Positions 34,211 through 42,638 of a stretch of DNA of 64,000 nt are shown here, one piece after another. Each line of letters opens with the position of its first letter. Within the stretch, counting starts at the first letter, position 1. This stretch comes from Sphingobium baderi (GTDB taxonomy: Bacteria; Pseudomonadota; Alphaproteobacteria; Sphingomonadales; Sphingomonadaceae). The notes under the pieces are model-generated. The model ran no database searches and had not been told where the DNA came from. It saw nothing but the letters and a program-made list of their open reading frames with translations. Position numbers and translations under genes: made by a program. The DNA lies in assembly GCF_001456115.1 (NCBI RefSeq), contig NZ_CP013264.1, positions 1,100,001-1,164,000 on the forward strand, written 5' to 3'.

Positions 34211-34828
34211 ATGGCCCGTTTGCCCCTTAAGAAAAAAAGCGGCAGCGCGGCGGATGATATCATCCGCGCGGCGGAACGCCTCTTCGGTGAGGAGGGGGTG
34301 TCCTCCATATCGTTGCGTCACATCGCGACCGCCGCCAGCCAGGTGAACAATTTCGCCGTCCAATATCATTTCGGCGACAAGGACGGGCTGATCCGGGCGA
34401 TATTCGAACGGCGCCTTCCCTTTGTGGAAAACCGTCGCCGGCATATGCTGGAAGCAGCCCGGCCTGCTGGTTTTGATCTGGAAAAGCTGATCGAGGCGAC
34501 CTTTCGGCCCATCATCGAAGAAGTCGACGAAAATGGGCGTCGCAGCTATGCGCGTTTCCTGGCGCAGATCGTCAACGACAAGCGGTCGGCCCATCACTGG
34601 ACGGAGGTGCGCTCGCTCGTGCCTTCCGTGGCGGAAATCACCCAGGAACAGGCCCGGCTTTGCCCGGCGCTGAGCAAGGAAAAGCTCGTTTTCCGGCTCC
34701 AGCTCGTGAATATATTGATGCTGCAAGCCATATATCTGGCCGACGAGGATGGATGCGACGCCCGCGCCTTTGAAGCGAAATTCATGGATGCGGTACGCAT
34801 GGCCGCCGCCGCGCTGGGAGCCCCTTGA
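34211..34828 (+). CDS. TetR/AcrR-family transcriptional regulator
   Basis: The 205-residue protein has an N-terminal helix-turn-helix ('AADDIIRAAERLFGEEGVSSISLRHIATAASQVNNFAVQYHFGDKDGLIRAIFERRLPFVENRR', recognition helix around 'NNFAVQYHFG'). An all-helical ligand domain follows. It is of the same subfamily as the TetR at 23152-23805. The ATG at 34211 was chosen; the frame is open further upstream into the sulfatase promoter, without TetR-like sequence. It is transcribed divergently from the arylsulfatase gene (150 bp between starts), the usual arrangement for a local repressor of sulfatase and FGE. Confidence 0.87.
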   Translation: MARLPLKKKSGSAADDIIRAAERLFGEEGVSSISLRHIATAASQVNNFAVQYHFGDKDGLIRAIFERRLPFVENRRRHMLEAARPAGFDLEKLIEATFRPIIEEVDENGRRSYARFLAQIVNDKRSAHHWTEVRSLVPSVAEITQEQARLCPALSKEKLVFRLQLVNILMLQAIYLADEDGCDARAFEAKFMDAVRMAAAALGAP

Positions 34829-34880
34829 GTTAGCGGATTCCCCGGCATTTCGTGGTTTCAGCGGTTCTTGGCCGCAGCTT

Positions 34881-35666
34881 TCATTCGGTTGTGCAATATA
34901 GGTGCTTGCCCACCTCATGCTCCTGCGTGAAGCCCGCAACGGCTTCGCCGATCAGCAGCAGCGTTGGATCTTCATCGCTGATCGTCGCGACGAGGAAGGC
35001 AAGTGCCGAGAGCTTGCCCCGGATAAGCCGTTCATTGGGTAGCGACACATTGACTGCCACCATCACTGGCGTTTCGGGATTGCGTCCGGCGGCGATCAGG
35101 GAACGGCTGATCTCGCTCGCGGCCGCGCGGCCCATATAGATGCCCAGCGTGCCGCCGGCGCGCGCCAGCACGTCCCAGTCGAGTTGCAGCGGTTCGCCCG
35201 CCTTGAGATGCGCCGTCACCAGCGTCAGTCCGCGCGCCACACCCCGCAAGGTAAGCGAGGCGTTGCCGCTTGCCGCCGCCGCGCTGGCGGTGGTGATGCC
35301 GGGACAGATGCGGACCGGAATCCCTTCCTCCGCCAAATATGCCATTTCTTCCGCCGACCGTCCGAAGACCGATGGATCGCCGCCCTTGAGGCGCACGACG
35401 CGCTTGCCCGCTTTCGCCGCGACAAGCAGCAGGTCATTGATGCTTTCCTGTGCCTTGCTGTGACGGCCGGAGCGTTTGCCGACGCTCACCACTTCCGTGC
35501 TGTCCGGCACGAGGTCCAGCACGCCTGGTCCCACCAGCGCGTCGTAAAAGACAATCTCCGCCGCCACGATCAGCTTTTCGGCTTTTCGGGTGAGCAGGTC
35601 CGGGTCGCCCGGTCCGGCGCCGACCAGCCAGACCTCACCGGGGGCGATAAGCTCATTCTGCTGCAT
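34881..35666 (-). CDS. cobA: Uroporphyrinogen-III C-methyltransferase (SUMT)
   Basis: The 261-residue protein has the SAM-dependent tetrapyrrole methylase motifs 'VWLVGAGPGDPDLLTRKAEKLI', 'VVRLKGGDPSVFGRSAEEMAYL', 'PGITTASAAAASGNASLTLRG' and 'LGIYMGRAAASEI'. It lacks the CysG oxidase/chelatase domain, so it makes only precorrin-2, the first step to siroheme and to cobalamin. The context, last gene of the nitrite-reductase operon, shows that its job is to supply siroheme to NirB. Its start overlaps the nasA stop by 14 nt. The remaining steps (dehydrogenase and ferrochelatase) are not encoded in the window. Confidence 0.93.
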   Translation of the reverse strand: MQQNELIAPGEVWLVGAGPGDPDLLTRKAEKLIVAAEIVFYDALVGPGVLDLVPDSTEVVSVGKRSGRHSKAQESINDLLLVAAKAGKRVVRLKGGDPSVFGRSAEEMAYLAEEGIPVRICPGITTASAAAASGNASLTLRGVARGLTLVTAHLKAGEPLQLDWDVLARAGGTLGIYMGRAAASEISRSLIAAGRNPETPVMVAVNVSLPNERLIRGKLSALAFLVATISDEDPTLLLIGEAVAGFTQEHEVGKHLYCTTE

Positions 35667-38262
35667 GGAGCGTCTCCTGCTTGCTTTGGGCGAGGATGCT
35701 GGCGAGCGCCGGGCGGCAGGAGCCGCAATTGGTCCCCGCGCCCAACGCTTTGCCGATTGCGGGCACATCGACCAGCTGCTTTTCGCGGATGGCCGCCACG
35801 ATCTGATTAAGGCCGATGTCGAAACAGACGCAGATGGTTGCGCCCTTGTCCGGCTGGTTCCCCGGCCCCCGCGCGGCGAGGACCGAAGCGCCGACGGCGG
35901 GCGCCTGAAGCTGGTCGATCAGCCAGTCGCGCGAAGGGAGGATGCCGCTGCGTGTGACGAACAGCACGCCAGTCAGTTGCCCATCGCTGATAATGGCCAC
36001 ACGGCGGGTGCCGCGCGTAACGTCGATGGCTTCCACCCTGTCGCCTTTGGGCAAGCATGCCTCCAACCGCGAGGGATCGCCATTGCCCGCGACCTCGTAT
36101 AGCGCACCGGATGGCACGGTGACGCGCGTCGCCCAGAGGCAGGGGAGGCGCACCGGGTCTGTGCCGCGAAGGATGAGGAAGCCTTTCCATTCCACCGCCT
36201 GCCGTTCGACGCGGGCAGGCGTCGACTTGAAGCCGGGCTGGCCGGAATGAGGGTCGGTGAGTGGGCGCGGCAACAGGCCGGTGCGGCCGCCGGTCGATGT
36301 CTGGTCGGTCCAGTGGATCGGCGTGAATATCTCGCCGGGTCGCTGGCCTTCGTTGAACATCACGCGAAACAGGCTGTCGCCTTGCGGCGTGGAGACGCGA
36401 GCGAGGTCGCCTTCCTCCAGTGCGAGCGCCCGTGCGTCCTGCGGATGGATTTCGACCAGCGGTTCTTCCCGATGCCGGGCCAATTTGGGGGAAAGGCCGG
36501 TGCGGGTCATCGTGTGCCACTGATCGCGATAGCGCCCGGTGTTGAGCGTCATCGGCCAGTCCTTGAGCGGCGCCTGCACGTCCATCTGCCTGACCGGCAC
36601 CAGCCGCGCCTTGCCGTCGGTCGTGGGAAAGCGGCCATCGGCGAAAGCTGCGCCGCCCCAGCGGAACGGTTCCATCGCTTCATAGGCATCATTGCCGATG
36701 GTGGCATGGGATCGCAGGTTCAGCACGCGCGCGCCGTCATTCTGATAAGCGGTCAGGCGCGCATGTTCGCGCCAGATTTCGGCTGGCCGGTCATAGGCGA
36801 AAGCATTGCGCCAACCCATGCGGCGGGCGACCTCCTTGATGATCCACCAGTCTGGCCTTGCCTCGCCGGGGAGCGTCAGGAAGGGACGCTGGCGGCTGAT
36901 CGTGCGGTCCGAATTGGTGACGGTGCCGTCCTTTTCCCCCCATCCTGCGGCGGGAAGGCGGACATCGGCATAAGCGCTGGTGTCGGTGTCGGCGATCACA
37001 TCCGACACGACCACGAAGGGGCAGGATTCCAGCGCCTCGCGCACGCGGCCGGCGTCGGGCAGCGAGACGGCGGGATTGGTTGCCATCACCCAGAGCGCCT
37101 TGATCCGGCCCTCGCCCATCGCACGGAACAGGTCGACGGCTTTCAGGCCCGGCTTGGCCGCCATGGCGGGCGCGGCCCAGAAGCGGCCGACCCGTTCCAC
37201 ATTCTCCGGCGCGAAGTCCATATGCGCCGCCAATGTCGATGCGAGGCCCCCGACTTCGCGCCCGCCCATGGCGTTGGGCTGTCCGGTGATCGAAAATGGC
37301 GCCGCGCCGGGCTTGCCGATGCGTCCCGTGGCGAGGTGGACGTTGATGATCGCATTGACCTGATCGGTGCCGCGGATCGACTGGTTGATGCCCTGGCTGA
37401 ACAGGGTGACGGTGCGCGGGGTCGCGGCGAACAGCTCGAAAAACTGCTGGAGCAGAGCAGGGGCGATGTCGCATGTTTTCGCGACGGTCCACAGATCGTG
37501 ACCGGTGCGGATATGTTCCCAGAAGTCTTCTGGTGCGTTGACATGTCCGGCCAGGAAAGCGGGGTCGGTGACGCCCGCCTGATCCACCCAGGCGAGCAGC
37601 CCGTTCATCAGCGCCACATCGGTGCCGGGCTTCACGGGCAGATGCAGGTCCGCGCCTTCGCAGGTTTCGGTACGGCGCGGGTCGATCACCACCAGTTTCG
37701 TGCCACGCGCGGCGCGGGCGGCCTGGATGCGCTGATAGACGATCGGATGGCACCATGCGGTGTTGGAGCCGACCAGGACGATCAGGTCTGCTTCCGCCAG
37801 ATCGCCATAGCTGGCGGGCACGACATCCTCGCCGAAAGCGCGGGTATGGCCCGCGACTGCGCTCGACATGCACAAGCGCGAATTGGTGTCGATATTAGCC
37901 GAGCCGATGAAGCCCTTCATCAGCTTGTTGGCGACATAATAATCCTCGGTCAGCAACTGGCCGGAGACATAGAAGGCCACGCTGTCGGGGCCGTGGCGGT
38001 CGATCGTTTCGCGAAAGCGTTTAGCCACAAGGTCCAGCGCCTTGTCCCAGCTTGCCCGCCTTTGGCCGATCATCGGATGGAGCAGGCGGCCTTGCAGGCT
38101 CACCGTTTCGCCCAGATGCGTGCCCTTGGAACATAGCCGCCCGGCATTGGCCGGATGCGCCTCATCCCCCTTGATCTGCACGGACCGCGGGCCGGTCGGC
38201 GTGGCCGATATGCCGCAGCCGACACCGCAATAGGCGCAAGTGGTGCGGATCGGTTGCCCCAT
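35653..38262 (-). CDS. nasA: Assimilatory nitrate reductase, catalytic subunit
   Basis: The 869-residue molybdoenzyme starts at 'MGQPIRTTCAYCGVGCGI'. The N-terminal [4Fe-4S] ligands are Cys9, Cys12, Cys16 and Cys44 ('GRLCSKG'). The MGD-binding core follows with 'SANIDTNSRLCMSSAVAGHTRAFGEDVVPASYGDL', 'LIVLVGSNTAWCHPIVYQRI' and 'GQPNAMGGREVGGLA'. The C-terminus (about 785-869) carries a BFD-like [2Fe-2S] domain, 'CVCFDIGLNQIVAAIREKQ...GTNCGSCRP', as in NasC/NasA of Klebsiella and Bacillus. It reduces nitrate to nitrite in the cytoplasm, taking electrons from NAD(P)H through a partner or from ferredoxin; no separate flavoprotein gene is in the locus. It is 5 bp after nirD and co-transcribed with it. 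Confidence 0.95.
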   Translation of the reverse strand: MGQPIRTTCAYCGVGCGISATPTGPRSVQIKGDEAHPANAGRLCSKGTHLGETVSLQGRLLHPMIGQRRASWDKALDLVAKRFRETIDRHGPDSVAFYVSGQLLTEDYYVANKLMKGFIGSANIDTNSRLCMSSAVAGHTRAFGEDVVPASYGDLAEADLIVLVGSNTAWCHPIVYQRIQAARAARGTKLVVIDPRRTETCEGADLHLPVKPGTDVALMNGLLAWVDQAGVTDPAFLAGHVNAPEDFWEHIRTGHDLWTVAKTCDIAPALLQQFFELFAATPRTVTLFSQGINQSIRGTDQVNAIINVHLATGRIGKPGAAPFSITGQPNAMGGREVGGLASTLAAHMDFAPENVERVGRFWAAPAMAAKPGLKAVDLFRAMGEGRIKALWVMATNPAVSLPDAGRVREALESCPFVVVSDVIADTDTSAYADVRLPAAGWGEKDGTVTNSDRTISRQRPFLTLPGEARPDWWIIKEVARRMGWRNAFAYDRPAEIWREHARLTAYQNDGARVLNLRSHATIGNDAYEAMEPFRWGGAAFADGRFPTTDGKARLVPVRQMDVQAPLKDWPMTLNTGRYRDQWHTMTRTGLSPKLARHREEPLVEIHPQDARALALEEGDLARVSTPQGDSLFRVMFNEGQRPGEIFTPIHWTDQTSTGGRTGLLPRPLTDPHSGQPGFKSTPARVERQAVEWKGFLILRGTDPVRLPCLWATRVTVPSGALYEVAGNGDPSRLEACLPKGDRVEAIDVTRGTRRVAIISDGQLTGVLFVTRSGILPSRDWLIDQLQAPAVGASVLAARGPGNQPDKGATICVCFDIGLNQIVAAIREKQLVDVPAIGKALGAGTNCGSCRPALASILAQSKQETLHAAE

Positions 38263-38267
38263 CGTCT

Positions 38268-38636
38268 TCAGGCCGCCTTCCTCGTCGTCCGGGCCGGTAT
38301 CACCGCATCGCGCAGCAGGTAGATGCGGCCAGCGTCGACCTTGAGCGGGATGGTCGGCACGCACCCTTCGTCGCTGCCCAGCGCCTCGCCGGTTTTGAGC
38401 GAGATGTTCCAGTTGTGCAGCGGACAGGCGACGACATTGCCATGGACGATGCCCTGGCTCAGCGGTCCCTGTTTGTGCGGGCATTTGTTGACCAGCGCAT
38501 AAAATTGGTTGTCCAGCGTGTGGAATATCGCGATCTCCTCCCCGCCGCGCACCGGCAGGGTCCGGGCGTTGCCGGGCGAAATCTGGCTCACCGGGCCGAT
38601 ATCCAGCCAATCTCCGACATTGTTCGAGACGGTCAT
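38268..38636 (-). CDS. nirD: Nitrite reductase small subunit (Rieske-type)
   Basis: The 122-residue protein has a Rieske fold with intact ligands Cys52-x-His54 ('KCPHKQ') and Cys71-x2-His74 ('CPLHNW'). Many NirD proteins, including that of E. coli, have lost these residues, so this one probably does carry a [2Fe-2S] cluster. It partners NirB in NADH-dependent reduction of nitrite to ammonium. The start overlaps the nirB stop by 4 nt, so synthesis is coupled. The C-terminus ('IPARTTRKAA') is basic and extends a little past the usual end. Confidence 0.93.
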   Translation of the reverse strand: MTVSNNVGDWLDIGPVSQISPGNARTLPVRGGEEIAIFHTLDNQFYALVNKCPHKQGPLSQGIVHGNVVACPLHNWNISLKTGEALGSDEGCVPTIPLKVDAGRIYLLRDAVIPARTTRKAA

Positions 38637-41152
38637 GCGGCAAACTCCATGGGGCGCACTTCGGCGAGGTGTTGATGCAGTTCGGCGTCTTCGCCCGCGG
38701 CGCGGCGCGCCCAGGGGTCTTCCTGACTGAAGCTTTGGGAGAAGAGGAAGCGGGCACGAAGCGCCTCGCGGCCTTCCTCGTCATCGACGATGCGGCTCTT
38801 TACATAGTCGACGCCGACGCGTTCGATCCACGGCGCGGTGCGTTCGAGGTAACGCGCTTCCTCGCGGTAGAGCTGGATGAAGGCGGCGCAGTAATCGAGC
38901 GCCTCCTGCTCGGTCGCGACCTTGCAGAGCAGGTCGGTGGCGCGGACATGGATGCCGCCATTGCCGCCGACATGCAGTTCATAGCCGCTATCCACGCAGA
39001 CCACGCCGAAGTCCTTGATCGTCGCCTCCGCGCAGTTGCGAGGGCAGCCCGATGCCGCGATCTTGAACTTGTGGGGCATCCACGAACCCCAGGTCATCCG
39101 CTCGATCTTGACGCCAAGGCCGGTCGAATCCTGCGTGCCGAAGCGGCACCATTCACTGCCCACGCACGTCTTCACCGTGCGGAGCGACTTGCCATAGGCA
39201 TGGCCCGACACCATGCCCGCGGCATTGAGATCGGCCCAGACGGCGGGCAGGTCTTCCTTCCTGATGCCGAAAATGTCGAGCCGCTGGCCGCCGGTCACTT
39301 TCACCATGGGGGCGTTATATTTCTCAACTACATCGGCGATCGCGCGCAACTCGCGAGGGTTGGTGAGACCGCCCCACATGCGCGGCACGACCGAATAGGT
39401 GCCATCCTTTTGGATATTGGCGTGCATCCGTTCATTGACGAAGCGGCTCTGCTGGTCGTCCTCATAATCGCCGGGCAGCGCGCAGAGCAGATAGTAATTG
39501 AGCGCTGGACGGCAGGAGGAGCAGCCATCGGGCGTCGACCAATGCAGCTTCTGCATGATTTCCGGGATCGACTTCATGCCCTGCGCGACGATTTCGCGGC
39601 GGACATCGTCATGGCCGAAGCTGGTGCATTTACAGACCGTCCTGGTGGCGCGCTCCCCCGAATAATCGTCGCCCAGCGTCACCGCGAGCAGGGTTTCGAC
39701 AAGGCCGGTGCAGGAGCCGCAGCTTGCAGATGCCTTGCAGGTTGCGCGCACCGCGTCCAGCGTGCCATTGCCCGCCTCGACGCAGGCGACGACCTGCCCC
39801 TTGCTGACGCCGTTGCAGCCGCAGATCTCGGCATCATCCGAGAGCGCCGCAACGGCCGCCTTAGGGTCCGCCTGCCCACCCCCGGAGGCGAAAGCCTGAC
39901 CGAAGATCAGCAGGTCGCGAATTTCGGAGACGTCATCGCCTTTCCTGAGCAGGTCGAAATACCAACCGCCGTCCGCCGTGTCGCCATAGAGCACCGCCCC
40001 CACGATCCGGTCGTCCCTGACGATGACCCGCTTATAGACCCCGCGCGAAGCGTCGCGCAGGACGATATCCTCGCAGCCTTCCCCGCCGGAGAAGTCGCCA
40101 GCGGAGAAAACGTCGAGGCCTGCGACCTTCAGCTTGGTCGACGTGACCGAACCCTTATAGCCCGTGTGCTGATCGGTCAGGCCGTCGGCGAGGCTGCGGC
40201 ACATGTCCCACAGCGGCGCGACAAGGCCGTAGACATTGCCGTCATGTTCAACGCATTCGCCGACGGCGAGGATGTCGGGGTCGCTCGTCACCATATGATC
40301 GTCGACCTTGATGCCGCGCCCGATATCGAGCCCCGCCTCACGCGCCAGAGCGACCGAGGGACGGATGCCCACCGCCATCACCACCAGATTTGCCGGGATT
40401 TCGCGGCCGTCCTTCAGGCGAACGCCCTCGACCTTGCCGTCGCCATAGATTTCAGCGGTATCCGCGCCGGTCAGGATGGTCTGGCCGCGTTCTTCCAGCG
40501 CGGTCTTGAGCAACCAGCCCGCCGCCTCGTCCAACTGGCGCTCCATCAGCGTGGGCATCAAATGGATGACCGTCACCTTCATGCCGCGCAGCGTCAGGCC
40601 GTGCGCCGCTTCAAGGCCGAGCAGGCCGCCGCCGATCACCACCGCGCCGCCGCCATTCGCAGCGGCTTCCAGCATGGTGTCGACATCCTTCATGTCGCGG
40701 AAGCTGATGACGCCGGGCAGATCCTTCCCCGGCACCGGGATGATGAAGGGGTCCGATCCGGTAGCGATCAGCAGCTTGTCATAGCCGACGGCGCGGCCCG
40801 ACTGGCTGGTGACGGTCCTGCCGGCGCGGTCGATGGCCATCACCGGATCGCCCGCGATCAGTTCGATGCCATTGTCATCATACCATTGGCGGCTGTTGAT
40901 AATGATGTCGTCGAACGTCTTTTCGCCCGCCAGAACCGGCGAAAGCATGATCCGGTTATAGTTCACATAAGGCTCTGCGCCGAAGATGGTGACGCGATAA
41001 CGCCCCGCATCCCGCGCCAGCAGTTCCTCGACCGCGCGGCAACCGGCCATGCCGTTGCCCACGACGACCAGATGTTCCCGATCATCATGCGGCGGCATGA
41101 AGATGTTTTCTTCATTCTCCGCCGCCGGACTGATCCCGTCCTGAAATTCCAT
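38633..41152 (-). CDS. nirB: NADH-dependent assimilatory nitrite reductase, large subunit
   Basis: The 839-residue protein contains, in order, an FAD/NAD-binding reductase ('LVVVGNGMAGCRAVEELLARDAG', 'KLLIATGSDPFI'), a BFD-like [2Fe-2S] domain ('CGCNGVSKGQVVACVEAGNG') and the ferredoxin-like siroheme domain. The siroheme-[4Fe-4S] cysteines are seen in 'KTCVGSEWCRFGTQDSTGLG' and 'AASGCPRNCAEATIKDFGVV'. The start at 41152 follows GGAG nine bases upstream; an internal ATG 18 codons in is possible. It reduces nitrite to ammonium with six electrons from NADH, with NirD. An attenuator with NasT-type hairpins lies immediately upstream. First gene of nirB-nirD-nasA-cobA. Confidence 0.95.
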   Translation of the reverse strand: MEFQDGISPAAENEENIFMPPHDDREHLVVVGNGMAGCRAVEELLARDAGRYRVTIFGAEPYVNYNRIMLSPVLAGEKTFDDIIINSRQWYDDNGIELIAGDPVMAIDRAGRTVTSQSGRAVGYDKLLIATGSDPFIIPVPGKDLPGVISFRDMKDVDTMLEAAANGGGAVVIGGGLLGLEAAHGLTLRGMKVTVIHLMPTLMERQLDEAAGWLLKTALEERGQTILTGADTAEIYGDGKVEGVRLKDGREIPANLVVMAVGIRPSVALAREAGLDIGRGIKVDDHMVTSDPDILAVGECVEHDGNVYGLVAPLWDMCRSLADGLTDQHTGYKGSVTSTKLKVAGLDVFSAGDFSGGEGCEDIVLRDASRGVYKRVIVRDDRIVGAVLYGDTADGGWYFDLLRKGDDVSEIRDLLIFGQAFASGGGQADPKAAVAALSDDAEICGCNGVSKGQVVACVEAGNGTLDAVRATCKASASCGSCTGLVETLLAVTLGDDYSGERATRTVCKCTSFGHDDVRREIVAQGMKSIPEIMQKLHWSTPDGCSSCRPALNYYLLCALPGDYEDDQQSRFVNERMHANIQKDGTYSVVPRMWGGLTNPRELRAIADVVEKYNAPMVKVTGGQRLDIFGIRKEDLPAVWADLNAAGMVSGHAYGKSLRTVKTCVGSEWCRFGTQDSTGLGVKIERMTWGSWMPHKFKIAASGCPRNCAEATIKDFGVVCVDSGYELHVGGNGGIHVRATDLLCKVATEQEALDYCAAFIQLYREEARYLERTAPWIERVGVDYVKSRIVDDEEGREALRARFLFSQSFSQEDPWARRAAGEDAELHQHLAEVRPMEFAA

Positions 41153-41172
41153 CCCCGGTTTCTCCAGAAAAG

Positions 41173-41229
41173 AAAAAGGCCGCCATCCGGACCCCGGGAT
41201 TTGAAACCCGAAGTCTGGATGGCGGCCTT
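41173..41229 (-). terminator. Attenuator terminator in the nirB leader
   Basis: A long stem (AAGGCCGCCATCC with GGATGGCGGCCTT, plus inner pairs around GGG/CCC) is followed by a five-T run, 20 bp before the nirB start. Its 5' arm is made from the loop and 3' arm of the hairpin at 41218-41235, so the two structures exclude each other. This is the geometry of ANTAR-controlled antitermination. Confidence 0.85.
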
Positions 41230-41265
41230 GCCATCATTCGCGCCTGGACGGCCCGCCGATGGACC
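41218..41265 (-). promoter_or_regulatory. Two-hairpin ANTAR (NasT) recognition element in the nirB leader
   Basis: On the minus strand the first hairpin (41250-41265) is GGTCC-ATCGGC-GGGCC and the second (41218-41235) is GATGGC-AAGGCC-GCCATC. Both loops have six bases with A at position 1 and G at position 4, which is the known recognition feature for ANTAR antiterminators. They are 14 nt apart. The second overlaps the attenuator. The likely reader is NasT, encoded at 45315-45896. Confidence 0.82.
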
Positions 41266-41351
41266 GCTTTGGCTATGAAATAAGAGGACTACCCTGTCCT
41301 TTGCATCGCAGCATATGCCGAATCGCTTTGCGGTCAAGCGATTCCTGCGCC

Positions 41352-42557
41352 TTAGAGACTCCAGTCGACCTGGAACCAGAATTTGTCGGTATCGCTAGCC
41401 AGATCATCGGCCTCATAATGTGCGTAGCGGATCGAAAACGCGGTCTTTTCGATCTTCGCGGATGCGAGAAGATTGATCTCATCGCCATAATGCAGGCTTA
41501 GCCGATCACTGTCGAACCGATGCCATGTTGCTTGCAGCGCCACGGCGGAAAGCGGCCCCAGCTGTTTCCAGCCATAGCCGCCGCCAACATGGAAATCGCG
41601 CACGCCGTTAGGCGGAGTCGTCAGCAACTTGTCCGCCCAGCCCTGAAATTTGAAGTTGCTGCCGAGCGGCGTCTGGAAACTGGTGAGCGCCGCGCCCCTG
41701 TCGGCGCCCAGCACCTCATATCCGACGTTGAGTTTCCATCCCTCTACGTCCAGCGTCGCGTCGGCCAGCCAATAATCCGCCGCATAGCGACTGGGATTGG
41801 CGCGATAGTCGGATTGCCGCGCATAGCTGAACTGATAGCCGATCTTTGCGATGCTTGAGAGGGCGCGGCTTCCCGCCAGCCGCGCGCCATAGGTCTGGCT
41901 GGACAGGCGAAAACCCTGCACCGCCGCTTCATCCTGATCGATCAGATAGGCAAAGCCCGTCAGCGTGCCGACCGGCGTGACATAGGACAGGTTGGCAAGG
42001 ATATTATCGTCGCTCACCGCCTGTTGCCGCGCCCCATTGCCGTCAATGCCCCAGATCGACCGCACGCTCCAGGCATAGGCGACATCCAGCTTCAGTTTCG
42101 GCAGAGGCATGAGTTCCACTCGGATGGCATCGAAGGTCTGGGCATTGTCGCGGAAGGGAACATTGCCGACGAAGCGTTCATCATCCAGAGCGATCTTCTG
42201 CCGTCCCGCGGTCAACGTCAGGTCTTTCGTCGCATATTGAAGCTGCGCGATGACGAGCGCCACATTCTGCGGATCGGCCACCAGCGGCCGGGTCGGAGCG
42301 CCGTTCAACCCGTCATGATAATGGTCGATCATGGCCAGCGTTCCCTGCCCGACCATTGTTGCGCTGACCGCGCCGCTGCTGGCGGCCAGTCCTGCCCGCG
42401 CGCGGACAGTGAGCGCGTCTGCTTGTCTGGCAAGGTCGTCCTGATCGACATGCTCATAACGCAGCCGGGCTTCGGCGATGGGCCTCAGCGTCAGTTGCTG
42501 GGCGCAAGCGGGGCCTGCGACGGCCAGCGCGGCCGCCGATGCAAGAAACAGTTTCAT
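41352..42557 (-). CDS. Alginate-export-family outer-membrane porin
   Basis: The 401-residue protein has a signal peptide (cleavage after 'AGPACAQ') and the beginning 'LTLRPIAEARLRYEHVDQDDLARQADALTVRARAGL', which is the start of the Alginate_exp/porin barrel family. Strand-like repeats follow ('LTLTAGRQKIALDDERFVGNVPFRDNAQTFDAIRVEL', 'WHRFDSDRLSLHYGDEINLLASAKI'), with a terminal aromatic strand ending 'FWFQVDWSL'. Members act as anion-selective channels in the outer membrane; here, between narK and nirB, the natural inference is nitrate or nitrite passage. It is codirectional with narK (82 bp gap containing a hairpin) and about 200 bp upstream of nirB. Confidence 0.85.
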   Translation of the reverse strand: MKLFLASAAALAVAGPACAQQLTLRPIAEARLRYEHVDQDDLARQADALTVRARAGLAASSGAVSATMVGQGTLAMIDHYHDGLNGAPTRPLVADPQNVALVIAQLQYATKDLTLTAGRQKIALDDERFVGNVPFRDNAQTFDAIRVELMPLPKLKLDVAYAWSVRSIWGIDGNGARQQAVSDDNILANLSYVTPVGTLTGFAYLIDQDEAAVQGFRLSSQTYGARLAGSRALSSIAKIGYQFSYARQSDYRANPSRYAADYWLADATLDVEGWKLNVGYEVLGADRGAALTSFQTPLGSNFKFQGWADKLLTTPPNGVRDFHVGGGYGWKQLGPLSAVALQATWHRFDSDRLSLHYGDEINLLASAKIEKTAFSIRYAHYEADDLASDTDKFWFQVDWSL

Positions 42558-42591
42558 GGAAGATTGTCCCCCTTCGGACGATGTGATGCAT

Positions 42592-42629
42592 GGGAAGGGC
42601 GGCCGCCCTCATGGGCCGCCGCCTTTCCC
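42592..42629 (-). other. Intercistronic hairpin between narK and the porin gene
   Basis: GGGAAAGGCGGC and GCCGCCCTTCCC (minus strand) pair with one mismatch across 38 bp, starting 10 bp after the narK stop. No T-tract follows, so it is not an intrinsic terminator; a role in mRNA processing or differential stability of the narK and porin segments is likely. Confidence 0.5.
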
Positions 42630-42638
42630 TCTCCCATT

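Noticed and set aside
36247..38136. 629-codon plus-strand frame opposite nasA
   Set aside because: Shadow of nasA; no independent evidence.
38669..41278. 869-codon plus-strand open frame opposite nirB
   Set aside because: Antisense shadow; translation is rich in Ala/Asp/Arg with no recognisable domain, and nirB is well supported.
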